The translations under genes were made by a program, and so were the position numbers. Below, piece after piece: positions 1 to 12,943 of a stretch of 64,000 nt of DNA (within the stretch, counting starts at the first letter, position 1; the number at the start of each line of letters is the position of its first letter). The DNA comes from Pagrus major (taxonomy: Eukaryota > Chordata > Actinopteri > Spariformes > Sparidae), in contig NC_133216.1 of assembly GCF_040436345.1 (NCBI RefSeq), positions 3,639,533 to 3,703,532 of the forward strand, in the 5' to 3' direction. The notes under the pieces were generated by a model that did not search any database, was not told where the DNA came from, and was given only the letters and a program-made list of their open reading frames with translations.

Positions 1-295
1 TGACCTGCAGCAGGTGGAGAGGAAACTTCCATCAGAGCAGGAAAAACACCTCAGTGTCTCACGTGGAAAAAATGGTTTATCACTATGATCTGAAAAAGAG
101 TGAAATGTTTTTTAAACGTGTTGCAACACAGAGACTCGATTTGGATTCTTGCAGTTTTTCAGCCGAGAAAACAGAAGAATTGTCCCAAAAAATGTGATAA
201 ATATTTTATTCATGATGATTAAATTCACATTATTTTAGCAGCTGCATGTCTGTAAAGCCGGTAAAAAAAGGAAAAGTTCAACCAAAAAAATGAAA

Positions 296-420
296 ATTCA
301 GATTCATTATCTCCTCACCTCCATGCTGATGCTGGTACACAAAACATTTCTGGAGCTTCACGGCAAAAAAGCGTTGCCGCATTCTCCTAAACAGCTGAAG
401 TAGCTGGAGACTTGTTTTAA
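296..420 (+). repeat. Dispersed fish repeat, copy 1
   Basis: This segment carries the phrases CTCCTCACCTCCATG, TTTCTGGAGCTTCACGGC and a CTAAACAGCTGAAG block. The same ordered blocks recur at 1632-1745 in the same orientation and at 1810-1955 inverted. It is an unnamed, probably non-autonomous interspersed element; the class is not determined. Confidence 0.6.
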
Positions 421-1386
421 AACATAAAAAACATAAAAAAATTTTAAAAAACTAATGGCTCCATACAGTTTGTCCAGAGTAATCCAAGTCTCCAGAAGCC
501 CTGAGATCCCAAATTGTTTAGAAAAGACGTTTAAACCATTTTTTAGGCTGAAATCTTCACTCGTCTGCGGTCCTGAACACGTCAGCTCCGTCCTGATCCT
601 GCTGCCACACTGACAAACACTCAGGTGACGCAGATTAACTTCAATTAAGACACAAACGAGGCCGAGAAGTCAAACAAAGAAACGTCTCAACATTTATTCA
701 TCATATAATTTCTGTGCAATAATACAATGTACAAATAATCTTTCTGTAAGTATTACAATCCATATAATATTTAAATTTGTTGGCACAAAATAAAACAGAA
801 TACATTCAAGGTCTGTGAAGGCGTCAGTTGCTCTGCAGAGGTCAAAGAGTGACAGAGAGGGAGGCAGCAGGTGGAGAGACGATCAATCACTGATCACTTT
901 CAGCTGATCGGGGGGGGGGGTTTGGTCCAACGTCTGTGAGTATTTTATACATTTATTTTTTTTGCAGGCTGTGAAATGAAAATTATCATTTGGATAAAAA
1001 GCACCTACGTGTCTGCAGCGATGCCACCAGGGCGATAAAATGATCTCAGAAAGTCTTTTCACTGCACATTGAAATGAATCTCAGCACTGAATGACCACAG
1101 GAGAAACACTTTACAGACTGTTTGGTTTCCAAGCATTTAAAGTCTCTAAATATCTGCTGTACACTAAATCAACAATCTGTTTAAATTAACATATAACATG
1201 CGATCAGCGTCTGCTCCCCGAGCGTCCGACTGTGAATCCACAACACCACGGTCCAGTTAGACTCCGAGAGAAACGCCGTGCACGAGTCTCAGGTAAGAAA
1301 CACAACAGCATGAACCGGACTTCACAGAGAAGCCTCGGTCAGGCCCGTCACTGACGGGAAGGATGGACCACGTCTCCAGAACAACA

Positions 1387-1487
<101 letters not shown>

Positions 1488-1599
1488 CACTTACACGTCA
1501 TGTGACTGCTCTCATGTGAAAACCTCATAATTTCAGTTTGGGTGATTTTCTTTTAGCACTACGAGGAACTTTTAACTGGTTATGAAACAGTCTCAATTT

Positions 1600-1955
1600 A
1601 AAAGGGACAGTTCACCCCAAAATGTAAAATCCATTATCTCCTTCCTCCACGTTGATGGAAAGTCAGGTGAAGTTTCGTAGTCCACAAACTATTTCTGGAG
1701 CTTCACAGCGAAACAGAATTGCAGCATCGTAGCCGGAGACTAAAAAAACAACCTTTAAAAAACATGAAATGGCTCCATACAGTTTGCTCGGCTTGGTTGT
1801 TTTTTTTACATTTTAAATCAAATCTCCAGCTGCTTCAGTTGTTTAGGAGGATGCTGCTGAAAACACTGCTTTTGCTGTGAAGCTCCAGAAATGTTTCCTG
1901 GACTACGAAACTTCACCTGACTTTCCATCAACATGGAGGTGAGGAGATGACTGAG
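1600..1955. repeat. Inverted pair of a dispersed fish repeat
   Basis: The left arm (about 1632-1745) begins after the motif GGGACAGTTCACCCC. The right arm (about 1810-1955) is its reverse complement: both share a TTGATGGAAAGTCAGGTGAA block and a TTTCTGGAGCTTCACAGC block. The arms are separated by roughly 65 bases, so a transcript crossing them could fold into a long imperfect hairpin. The related terminal phrase GGGTGAACTGTCCCTTTAA occurs again near 16350. Confidence 0.65.
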
Positions 1956-2541
1956 CTGTAACCGTTGAACACTCGCTGGCCAGATTAAGATGGTGCTCAT
2001 ACCACTTTTATCCACAGGGGTCGCCAGAATCAACACAAATAAAAAGTTCCTTGAAGCTGCTTTAAACTGAAGATTTTCAATCAATCTTCTTAAACAATGA
2101 AATTAATTGTAATCAAAGTATAAAAAAGGCAGTTTTCTTTTTCCTGAAGACATTCTGATACAAGGTTTTCACCTGACAGCACATAAACTCCCCCTCAAAC
2201 ATTCACACAACACACGATACAATCAACATTTCATCTATAAATGAACTTTAGTCCTCTTCATTCAGGTCTTTGTGACGTAACAACTGGCCAATCAGAGCTT
2301 ATCAGCTTGGTCTAAATAGCATGTGATAGGACAGAGCGTCCTGATGCTGGTGAGCTGCAGCCAACCAGGAAAAGTGCATTCAGCACAGGAATCTGCTGTC
2401 AGTCTTGTTTGTTATGTTTGTCAGCTGTCGTCGGGCTGCAGATTGAACTGCGCTGCAGCAATCAGCTGTCAATCAAAATCGAGCCTTCATTGCCAAACAC
2501 CTGCACCGTGTGTGCCACGTATGAACGCCACAGTCTGTCAA

Positions 2542-2875
2542 TCAAGTGTCCTTATCGTCTGAAAGTGCAACACGTAGCTGCCGGACGTCCCCGTCACTCA
2601 TCCTGTCTCTGGGATGTGATGATTGGATCTCCTCGTAAGGGGGTGGGGGGTTGTCGGGGCTCTGATTGGACAGCAAGGGGCGATGGCTGCCGTCCGACTG
2701 CGACGTCTGGTGACAGCCGGGAGCCTCCTGAGATAACAGGAGCTGCGTGGGGCCCGGCGCTGAGCAGGCGGGGAGGCGCTGCCCCCAGCTGCCGTACACC
2801 GCCTCCTCGTAGGACGGGAGGGAGACAGGAAGTCCGTCCACCATCAGGTCGAGCTGGTCTGAGGAGCGACGGCTG
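2542..2875 (-). CDS. susd6: susd6-like coding exon 4 (cytoplasmic tail)
   Basis: This encodes SRRSSDQLDLMVDGLPVSLP and onward to the C-terminus ALSDDKDT, with the stop at 2544-2542. The SRR-DQ and MVDG-LPSYEEAVYGS blocks match SUSD6. It holds LPSY (167-170) and PPPPY (224-228) motifs of the kind bound by NEDD4-family WW domains. The acceptor is a tandem CAGCAG (see findings), so exon starts 2875 and 2872 are both in frame. Confidence 0.88.
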
Positions 2876-5800
2876 CTGGGACGAGAGAGAGAGACAGTTA
2901 TTTCATGGCTGTGATGTATATCCTGACATCATAGGAACCTGAATCTCTTATAATATAAAGAAATCATCATTTTTAGGGTTGAAATGGGGGGATGTCCTCC
3001 GATAACAGCAGAAGTTTCCCCGTGTTGTGAATCACTGCAGTAAATAATCTTCTCACCCGTGTGATTGGCAGGGGTAGAGGCGGGACTTGACCACCAGGCA
3101 GGCGGTGGTGGTGAGCAGGAAGATGGACACGCCCACCGCTGTCGTCGCCATGCTGGGCATCGAGTCATTCACCCTGTCGTCAGAGTTCATGTTGGGACCC
3201 TCTGAGGAGGAGAGAGACAGACGTTGAGAACAGAAACAGCTTTCTGAAGACAGTCTACAGCAGTTACTTTAAACTTTGACAAAGAACCAGCTCGAAATAA
3301 ACAAAGATGGACAATAAAAACTATAAAAGAATATTTACAAAGCTAACAGGCCAAAGTGAAGTGACCAACGTTACGTAACCTTTAAGGGCTTTTTCACCCT
3401 TATTTTAGTTAGCGTTAGCTTTGTATGCTGTGAAAATTGGAGGTAACGTCACTGTAAAAGTGACAGGAAGTAAACAGGAAGTTAGCAGAATAAGCAAAGA
3501 GAACAAACACTTTGTGGTTCCAGCTTCACAGATTTGAATTTTTTTTGCCTTTTTCCCTTTTTACAGACATGTAGATGGAATATTTTGGGGTTTCGGGCTG
3601 TTGGTCAGACAAAACGAGCAGCTTGAGGACGTCAACTTGGACTGACACTTGCATTTTCTTTACTTTGTTTTGAAATGTATTGGATTTAAATGGTGAATCG
3701 ATAAATGAACATGGAAGCTAATCATTAATTTCAGCCCTGGGACAAAATAAATCTGGTGTTTGCATTCACCTCGTACATATAAGCTTCAGACGATGATCTG
3801 AAGCCGTGAGATAAAATCTTTATGTGTTGCACCTCTGTGGAAAATCCCAGTTACTCAGGCTCCACAGTCTGCACAAACACAAATAATCAAATAAAAGATC
3901 TATGAGAGGAAGCTCTTTATCGACTTATGTGGTTTGTCTGTGCCCGTGACAATACGGCAACAGTAGCTTTCCATGAGGCTCTGACGGCGACGACGCAGAG
4001 GAAATGTTTATTGGTTATTATGGTGGCTTCGCCCGCTTCCTCGTTCTGCGCTCTGACTTCCTGTCACAGCGGGTTTTCAGTGAATGGCGACAGAGGAAGT
4101 CGGAACTGGTCTGAGGAAAGTAAAGCTTGTAGAGCGTCTGCAGCCGCGTTTCTGTTAAATAGGTCAAAGACAAACGCGAGCTGCTGCTGCTGCTGGGTTA
4201 GTATTAGCGCTGTGATGGCGAGGTGGCGCCTGACACCACCCTCGAAGACGCAAAATGAAGGTCGACTCTTCTTCCTGATCTTATTGATGAAACACAGCAT
4301 GTAGAATCAGATGTGATAACAGGGAGTTTCATTCACTTGTGAGATGAGACAAAGAGTCAGAGTGTTTAATGTTGCTGCAGAGTAAAACTCCTCTGAGAAG
4401 TCTCACACAGCCGGACCGCATCTCACGTCTGGAATCGGCCACGGCACATATTTTAAGTATAGGTTTGGAAATGACACGCCGTCTGCTCCCTGAACGCCCG
4501 AAACAAGAAGGAACCATCATAAAGCGACTAATCGGCCTTCAAAACGCTGTGATGAGTCATTAACACATTATAAAATGAGGTAATTACTGAGGAATGCTGT
4601 GACGCCCGGGGCTGCTGGGAAATGTCACAAGATGTTTGGAGTTGTTGAAGAACGTCTGCTTAATAATGACGGAGGGAAAATCTAACGTCACATGACTCCA
4701 AACTCAGGGAGAGCAGAGAGCTGATCTACTAACCTGTTTGTTTGTGCTGCACATGACTGAAATAGTCTCTCCTCTACAAATCACCCAAAGCATTTTGTTC
4801 AGGTAAATATTGAATTTAAAAGGTTTGTGTGATGATACGAGCCCCGGAGCGGTTAAACACTGAGACGCCCAAACATTGACTTAAAACTAGAAGTTCATGG
4901 AACAGAAAAACATTCACACGGGTGAAGTCAGACTTTCCAGCCGCTGTTTACCATCTTATCTAAAACCTACCCAGCTACATGTTCCTAACAGGATATGAAC
5001 CTCAGTCTAAAGGGTGAGAGTCCTGACTTGAAATTGAAATGATGCTCCAGCACGGCAACATCCGATAAACCACACCACCATATATTGAGTATGCCGGGAA
5101 AAGATTTAGGATGTCCCGATAAATAGTAACGTATCTGCAGTGAGGCAAAAACACCAGGATGTCTGACTGCGACTGGTCGCTTTTTGCAGTATACAAGCCT
5201 CTGCACAGAAGGAAGATACAAAGTCGTATTCATGCTGCAGCTACTGTTCGTACTAAAAGCAAAAAGAAAAAGTGACAGTTTCCTTTTTTCTCTGTTTCCT
5301 CATCAGCACATCTTCAAGTTATAAAGGGATCAAGCTGAACGAAGAGCTTACTGTCATCAGTAACTGGCTTTTAATAACATAAACGCACACAAACGTCTGA
5401 GAAAAACAACTCAATAAAAAGAACAACCCTTGACAAATACTTATTTCTCCAGCCTGCTGTTTGCTGAGGCTCCTCTCAGAACAAAGAGACTCCCAGTACA
5501 GTGTTATTTGGCAGCGAGCAGCGTTTGAGTCACTGTAAGACTGCGACTCACAGTTATTGTCATCGTAGATCAAACTGTTTGTCTTAATTAGTTCTTCTAC
5601 AAAATGTCTGAAAACAATGAAAAATGTCTGTCACAGTTTTCCAGAGCCAAAAGAGAATTATTTTGTCCGACTAACCAAACAAAAACTAAGAAAGCAGCAA
5701 ATTCTAACATTTGAGAGGCTGAAACCAGAAAATGTTTTTCGTTTTTCTGATCGGCTAATCAATGAATGGATTGATCATTTCCATTTTGACAGTCAGTCAG

Positions 5801-8111
5801 TGGATCCACACCTCATCACAAGTCTCTCAGGCTGGACATTTTGTAAACGCTCACTCAAACATGCTCCCATAATAAAACAGATTCAGGATCTTCTTACGTT
5901 TGTTGGGGACGCAGGCCGGTATCGGGCTCTGCCACTTGCCGTGGCGACACCTGGAGATGCGGACCTTGGTGCTGAAGTGGTACCCGGGCTCACAGAAGAA
6001 GTGGATGGAGCTCTTGTGGGGGAACCCTCGACACGGAGACGGGTCGCAGCGGAAACCTCCATGTTCGGGCACCAGAGGGTGAGAGCAGTTACCTAGCCGG
6101 CCTGTAGAGATCAACAAAACACAGAGATGAGAAAAGGTGATGTTCAGGATTATTAGTCTAGTCAAGTCTAACTATTTCTATCAGCGAAGGTCTATATCTG
6201 TGCCCTCTTCCCTCTCTGCAGCACTTCTTCACATGCATTTGTTTTCTTTAACCACTCTGGAGGTGATATTCACACTCCTTCCCTCCACATGCTGCCACCT
6301 CCAGCAGCTCTGATAGCTTCAGCTCAGTTTGCATCGTAAGAACAATGATTTATTCTCATTTTGTGCTGTAAAGTAATTATTCAGCCCCTTCAGATGTTCT
6401 CCAGCTGTTTGAGGTAATTGTATCACCATCCTGTAATTGGTGTGGGAATAATTCCTGGATTTTAAAATGTCACAATCAGCACATGTCGGTGATATTTTAG
6501 GGAAATAAAAAGAGGGTGGAGACGTTGGTTATTTACTGGGCAGCTTTGCAATTTTGAAAAAGAGAAGAGCGAGCTCCTGCACACTTCCTGTTACTTGCAA
6601 AAACATTACTGGGTTTGACCTGATGAGGATCTAACGGCAGAAAAGTTGTATCACCTATAATCTTTAAAGGAAGTGTGCATGAGCCATTTCTTCTCTTGCT
6701 TTTGAGTTTTCCTCCTACACAGCTACTCGAGGAACTGAAGGTGTGCGTGAGCCTCTACAGTCGAGATCTGAACTGTGAATCTCTGGAAATTAAGGCCCAA
6801 AATTCTAAATGTGCGATTTTTGTCATCGTCGATGTTGTTGTTTGAGAAGAGCAGCACACAGACATGATGTCGAGTGAGTGTGACACCAGCTGGTACAGGG
6901 TGAGACGACAGTGAGGAGATATTGATTCTGTCAACAAACGTGAGAAAAAGGCTCGATAGAGGGTTGGGACTACGTTTCAAGACACAAGATTCAAGATCAG
7001 TTTAACCTGAATGACCTGATAATAAATCTTAGAAATAAAAAACTAATTATTTGCAGCAGGGAGTGGAGGATGGAAGCTGCAATGTCGTCTGGTGGTACAG
7101 CAGCAGATACTTCTGTATCGCTTGCCAGACACCAGGTACTGTACTGTGCACACACATGCTGATGTGAACGCGTGCCTGACAATGAGCTTTTCCGGCAACT
7201 CACTTCTCATTTAGTGAAAAGCATCCACACCCACTTCAGCTTTACCCGATGGGCAGCTTTGCCAGAGCAGCCACACAGTTACCCACTTCCTCCATTTCTT
7301 CGCCTAAAAAAAGTCTGCGTCTGCAACAATTCTGGTTTCCACTGCCTCTGCACGCTCCTCAACCCCAAACATCAACACGAGAAGAGTAGGTCAAGTGTGA
7401 GAGTGGAAACTCACTAGAAAATGTGCCAGTGAAGCCACAACTTCAACTAGAAGATAAACTTCATCTGACGGTTTCACACGATTAGAGAAGAAGCTATTTT
7501 AAATTGAACTGTTTTGTTACTCACACGGTTAGAAAAAGGGAAGGAGAGAGAAAAGAGTTTGACCGAAGCTCCAGAGAAGTAATTTTAACACAAAATAAAC
7601 TCTGTGTGAAGTTCACAGTTCTGATAAAAAGAGGAAGAAGCCGAGAGTACGTTTCAAACATGTACGGCGGCTGCATCCTGCAACAGGCTGCCTAAAGTTC
7701 ATTTAGTGTTTCACAATCAGTCATCATAAAGAGCTGATAACACTGCGAGCTTCAGTCCAAACCACCGGCGAACATTATTAGACTCTGTGGGACGAAGGTT
7801 TTGAGGTTGCTTCGGGATTTCACCGCTGTGGTTGAATCGTCACTTCAATTCTGTCCACATGGTGACGTGGAGGTTATTCTCTTCTGTCTACATGGAGCAG
7901 TTATTTTGGCAAATATTTACCTGTTTGCTCAAAAAATGAAGGTGAAACCATCGTAGAAACTAAACTACCCAGAGGTGTGAGGGGTGAGGGGTGAACAGGT
8001 GGGGTCAGAGGTCGTACCTGCGGCGAGGAGCGGCGAGGAGGCCAGGAGGAGGAGTCCACAGACCAGACTGATGCGTCCACACAGCCATGGATACGAGACT
8101 GAGCCAGACAT
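2542..8111 (-). CDS. susd6: Sushi domain-containing membrane protein, SUSD6-like (4 coding exons)
   Basis: Exons 8111-8018, 6101-5898, 3201-3057 and 2875-2542 join with matching phases (1, 1, 2) into 258 codons plus TGA. The predicted protein has a signal peptide (residues 1-31, Leu-rich core), one sushi/CCP domain (37-95, with Cys 37, 50, 55, 68, 83 and 95), a single membrane span (about 117-137) and a cytoplasmic tail. The tail carries a conserved VDGLPVSLPSYEEAVYG block and a PPPPYEE motif (224-230). Human SUSD6 has one sushi domain and a similar MVDG-LPSYEEAVYG tail, whereas SUSD4 has four sushi domains and a less similar tail, so SUSD6 is preferred. Known family role: a p53-responsive gene (DRAGO) and an adaptor in WWP2-dependent MHC-I turnover through PY motifs. 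Human SUSD6 is about 303 residues, so the tail is shorter here. Possible N-glycosylation sites are N36 (NCS) and N111 (NDS). Confidence 0.82.
3057..3201 (-). CDS. susd6: susd6-like coding exon 3 (membrane span)
   Basis: The acceptor CCTCCTCAG is followed by AGGGTCCC and the donor is CACGG|GTGAGA (phase 2). It encodes a short polar stalk (PNMNSDDRVNDSMPS), a hydrophobic span MATTAVGVSIFLLTTTACLV, and the positively charged stop-transfer start KSRLYPC. The longest open frame here (2929-3168) is a different frame and is not the coding one. Confidence 0.8.
3202..5897 (-). other. Intron between sushi and membrane-span exons of susd6-like gene
   Basis: No coding sequence is supported. It holds two decayed copies of the dispersed repeat whose ends resemble GCTGCAACTAATGATT: one at about 3517-3740 (minus orientation) and one at about 5585-5790 (plus orientation). 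Open frames at 3927-4304 and 5617-6096 lack splice support or are antisense to the sushi exon. Confidence 0.6.
5898..6101 (-). CDS. susd6: susd6-like coding exon 2 (sushi domain)
   Basis: The acceptor is GATCTCTACAG and the donor AAC|GTAAGAAG. The exon encodes one complete sushi domain in a single 204-nt exon of symmetric phase (1-1), the typical arrangement for CCP modules. It includes PEHGGFRCDPSPCRG, SSIHFFCEPGYHF and HGKWQSPIPAC. The cysteine pattern and the Gly-Lys-Trp before the last Cys fit the family. Confidence 0.9.
6102..8017 (-). other. Intron between signal-peptide and sushi exons
   Basis: About 1.9 kb. I see no conserved coding sequence, RNA gene or named repeat in it; it is ordinary A/T-rich intronic sequence. 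Confidence 0.6.
8018..8111 (-). CDS. susd6: susd6-like coding exon 1 (signal peptide)
   Basis: Translation starts at ATG 8111-8109, giving MSGSVSYPWLCGRISLVCGL and a further Leu-rich stretch ending in LLAA. The exon opens at an acceptor (TGTTTTCAG, exon base about 8123), so about 12 bases are 5' UTR. It ends CGCAG|GTACGA in phase 1. An upstream in-frame ATG at 8153 lies in the intron and is not used. Confidence 0.8.
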
Positions 8112-10394
8112 CAAACCAGACTTCCTGAAAACACAACAGAGATGAAGAGTCAATAAAGTGCAGAATCACCACGTAGCAGACAGGTAAGATCATAAAACAA
8201 CCACAATAAAAGCATCAGTGTTACACACACAGTATGAACCTCCTGCCTGTAGATCCAGACCTTCTGGAGGAATAAACACATCAGATTCTGTTCTGATCCG
8301 CTCAGAGATGACTCTTAACTTTTAGGATTAAAAAGCTGATGTATCTTCACTCCTGTTTATCAGCCCGACTGCAGCAGTGATCACCTCCATTGTCGGGTGT
8401 TTCTGTTCTGTGATGTTGACCGGTGCTCATTTTGCTTCGCTGGTCTCGAACACACCATTAAACAACCACTATTTTTATTCATGTTACGTCTCGTTCGCTG
8501 ACTTCGTCCTCACTCTCTGATTCCAAGTAAAACACACTGTTACTCGGAGTAAATTTCTCCAGTTTAACGCAGAAGTCTTACGTATTATATTTTTAACTTC
8601 ACACTGAGCTAATGTCCGGTCAGTATCTTAGAACAGGAAGCAGAAGTCACACCTCTCTCTCTCTTTAAAGATTTTAACTGCGGCACATTTCTGAAAATAC
8701 AAGTGACATCACAGCTGTGAAAGAAAAGGGGTTTTTTTGTGTTGTCAGCTGTGAACCAGCCTGTTGTTTGCTTTAATCCAGAGCAGACTGACAAAGCCGT
8801 CCTGCCGTTGTGTTCACTCACACCTGTCAGCTGCTGAGTGCCGCCACACTCACCGCTGCTGTCTTCTCCTGCTGGTCACCGAGCAGCTGCACTGATGAAG
8901 CGCTTCATTTTGATTTTTACAAACAACACCTGACAGTCGAACCTCTGGCTTCCTGTCTGTGGCCTCCAAAACCTCCAGGATAAACTCTGACAGCAGCATT
9001 CAACACGCACACGTGTGTTTTCATTTAAAATGTATAAAACATCAACGCATCACTATAAAAATAAAATAATGTTCCTATTTCACTTTACTATAGACCAGAG
9101 ACACATTGTAATAGAGCTCTGATTATACATAATCAATAAATCTTCACATATATTATGACACATTTCCACAATAAATGTTAACGGTGAGTTTCCTTTGGTC
9201 GCTCTAACTCCAAACGAAGCTTCAGCGAGTGACGAAGTTGGTAATAAAACGTGAATTAAACTTGACACGACCTCGTCTGGAAACATTTCTGCATGAGTCA
9301 CGTCGATAGATTTTCTTCAGCAATGTTGTTTGTGTATTAATGAAGACAACAACTCCCATGATCCTTCATTACCTCAGATGCCATCTTTTGTTTCCATTGT
9401 TTGTTCCATTATTAAACTATTTGTTCCAGGTCTACGCTGGAAGTTATTTATCTGAAAGCATTTCTCACCAGAAGAGACGAGCCTTCTTTCCATTTTGTGC
9501 CATAAAGCAGCTGCTGATGAACTCCACTGTACATTTAAATACCAGTAAGACTCAGTCAGTATTTCACTGGAACCTGACTAAAGTTAAACTACGTGTCACC
9601 ACGGCTTCCCATATTTTAAAACAATCAAGCAAATGCTAGTGAAATCTGATCTGCTGGCACAAGATGTAAATGATCTGATATGAAGTAAGAAGCAGCACGT
9701 ACTGTGATCTGACAATAAATAGACCTTTGCTCGTTGCTCCTGTGTTCGGCTTCTTCTTCTTCTTATCTCCCCATTGACCCTTTACAGCATGACTGTAACC
9801 CTGTCCTGACTTCAACCTTTCAGTCGACTGATACTGAAACTATCACCTCACTGTTTTCTGTGTCAGCGCTGACCATACTGACCAAAATCATCACATCTGA
9901 CAGCCGACAGCTGAGCAGCACCAAAACTTTCTTCGTTCTGAAACCACAACAACTCAAACTCTTTCTCCAGATGACTCGCTCTGGTTCGCCCCAGACACGC
10001 ACTTCCTGTCAGAAACAAGTGCCGACAGAGCCCAAAGCTCTGCCAGAGAGCCCGTCTAAATGCCATCGTGTGTGAGAGTGTGTGTGTAGGTGTTGCACTG
10101 CTGCCTTTAGTGTGTGTTTGGTGCTTTCATGTCAGGAGAGATGCCAGTCATCTCTGGAGCGACGAGGGAGGGCCCCCCGCCTCAACATGGCAGTCACGCT
10201 CGGATGAGCACACACACACAAACACAAATACACACACTCACATGCCTCCTATAGTTGTGAGGGCCCTCGTCGACACAATGCATCCCCCTCGCTCCTGACT
10301 CGAACCATCACAGCTAAATGCTGAAAGCTAGCCTGAATGGAGCTGCAGCAGCAAGTATCGTCGTCATCGTTCAAGTAAAACTGTCAAACATTTT

Positions 10395-10920
10395 CTGGTT
10401 CCAGCTTCTTAAATGTGCAGATTTACTACCTTTCTATGTCATTAATGACAGTAAATGAAGAGTCTTTGGGTTTGAGACTGTTGGTTGGACAAAACAAGCA
10501 ATTTGAAGACGCCACTTTGGGTTTTGGGAAATTGTGATGAGTAATTTATCGATTGCAGCCCAAAACCTAACTCTAACCTTCACCTTGAAACCAAGTCTTA
10601 ATCTTCAAACGGTCCTTTGAAGACGGGCTGCAAATAGTGACTATTTTCATTGTCAATTTTCGCAGTAACTGATTGTTTGGTCTATTACACGACTCAGAAC
10701 CAGTTAGAGATATTGGGATATGCAATCAAAGTCAAATGAAATGTGCCGCATTATTTCTGGGGACCGATAGGTGGAAATGTCAAATGTCTTGTTTTGTTCG
10801 CAGCTCAAAGATAAAAATATACAGAAGAAAGAAAATATTCACATTTAAGAAGCTGGAATCAGAGAAATTAGACTTGTTTAATTAAACCAATTAATAGATG
10901 ATGAACATAGTTGGTGATTA
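10395..10920. repeat. Two head-to-head copies of the ATTAATCG-type dispersed repeat
   Basis: The left copy (10395-10560) is inverted and the right copy (10625-10920) is direct. Diagnostic phrases are TTTAAGAAGCTGGAATCAGA, GTCTTGTTTTGTTCG, and a central inward-facing pair of GGGCTGCAA / TTGCAGCCC termini. Related copies occur at about 3517, 5585, 12944, 20618, 21065, 35530, 44560 and 48855. It is a short non-autonomous family common in percomorph fishes; I do not assign a superfamily. Confidence 0.7.
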
Positions 10921-12943
10921 ATTCAGTAGTTGACATCTTATTGCTTGATTGTTGCACGTCTTTAAAGTTGTGAGGAAAAGTGTCCACAAAAAGCTGGTTT
11001 AAAGCATAACTTACACACAAACACACCCCCTGAAACACACACACACATTCACAGCTCCTTCTTATGTGACCACAATCTGCGTGGGTGATCTGAATCTTAG
11101 TCATCGTGGCCCTCTGCGATATTATAACTTCTGCTGAAATGTTTGTCAAGTTGGAAACAGAGCTGCTGCAGAATTAACGTGACGACAGAGAAATTCTTCC
11201 AAATGTGTTCGGCTGCTTCTCATGAGAGAGCTGCAGGTTGTAACGCTGGAGGATTTTGGCTTCTTTGTTTCCTTTTTTTAAACCGCCGTTACGTAATAAA
11301 GCCTGTGAAAAAAAAAGACTGCTTGGCTTCAATCGCACCGCAGCATCACGAGCGTATTGATAAAAGTTGTGTTGAGAGATGTGACGCATCGACTCCGCCA
11401 CCATCAGAATCACTACAAACATCATTCTGGCAACGCTTAAATGTCAGCGTTCCCACAGCTTTTAGTGTCAGCTGGCACAATCTGGCTCTGTTTTGTTGCA
11501 GGGCTGTGAAGGCAGAGTCTGACTGACAGCTTCACTACAGGTGACTTCACACTTCAGGTGTCCTCCTCTGGTGCAGCTGCATTTTTAGCTTCTGACAACA
11601 AGAATAATTCCTGGAGGTTTTACACCGTCTGTGTCTCAGAGCTCCTCTCCATCGTCTTCATACTTGCCAACCCTCTTGGTTTTCCCTCTGAGGTTCACAG
11701 TTCCTCCTTTATTTCTTCCGATTTGTCCTCAGTGAGGGATGCAGACAAAGAAATGGAGAAGAGAAACAAACACTTCAGCAGATTTCAGACGCCCCGGAAA
11801 GAGGATTTCCCAGTTCTTATATAAGGTTTTAAAAGGATGCATTTTGTAACAAGACGTAGGGAGGTGGCCTGCACGGATGGAGAGAGGAACAAAAAATGAA
11901 TGAATGAATGAAATTCATGCAAATGCCAGAGGGTTAGGGTTACTGCCGGTCATGAAGTGTCTCGAGGATCTCAACGTTTCCTGTGGAGGGATCCCAGACA
12001 CCTGCTTCTGTTTCCAAATCCTCCATATTTTTGAGGTCTCAGGGTTGTCGCGTACGCCTCTGTCCCACCACTGAGGTGGATTTAAGACCCAACAGTCACA
12101 AAGCTGTTTCTTTTGTATAAAAGGTCACTGATGTTAAACTGATTGTAGATTTATTGGCAGCTCACGTGTGCACACTCTTAGCGGTGACTCAGATAAGAGG
12201 GTCAAACCATGGCACCAATCATGTCTCGTTAAATGACGCTCGCTGCTGTAAACACGCTGCCTGGTAGCTCTTTCTTGGAAATATTTTCTGGCACACAGGA
12301 AGTGATGCGTTTTATGTTTCAAGCCACAGCAGCCATTTGTTGGCGCAAACAGAGGAAGAGCTGGTTCGTCAGCCAGAGCGACGAGGGCACAACCAGCACC
12401 TTCAGGAGAAACTTCCACTGGGAAAATCCCAGAAAAACCTGCTGCAGGAAGCGTCATCGTCATCGCTGAACAATGAAGACAAGAGGCAGGAAGATAAGAA
12501 ACATGACGATGACCACTGGGAGTCTGCTTTGACTCAGTCACGTCGTAGTAGTGTCTTCACCCACTGAACCACATCTGAGTCAGTCTGGTTGATCAGTGAC
12601 TTCTGATCCGACTTGTTGAACTTTGTTCTTTCTGCTCTGCTGCTGCTGATTGTTGAAGGTGTGAAATAAGCAGGTGCAGAGAGGATGAACCCTGCAGAGC
12701 GTCAGGGTGTTGTTTTCTCTTTATTAAAGGAAAACATCTAGTTAGTGAGTCAGTGACTATTAACCCTGATGTTTAGTGTCAATCTTTAACCGCTCAAAAA
12801 ACAAACCGAGCACAACTCTTCATCTTTCCTAATTTTATGAGGACTGAGTCTGAGTCTCTACCTGATCTGTGACTGGTGTGAAGTTCAGCTGACAGGTGAA
12901 GGGTTCAACACTGATCTACAGTCAGGGGCTTTAAATAGAGCTG

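Noticed and set aside
5617..6096. 159-codon plus-strand open frame
   Set aside because: Partly an interspersed repeat and partly antisense to the sushi exon.
12134..12541. 135-codon minus-strand open frame
   Set aside because: No recognisable motif and overlapping frames on the other strand are equally open.
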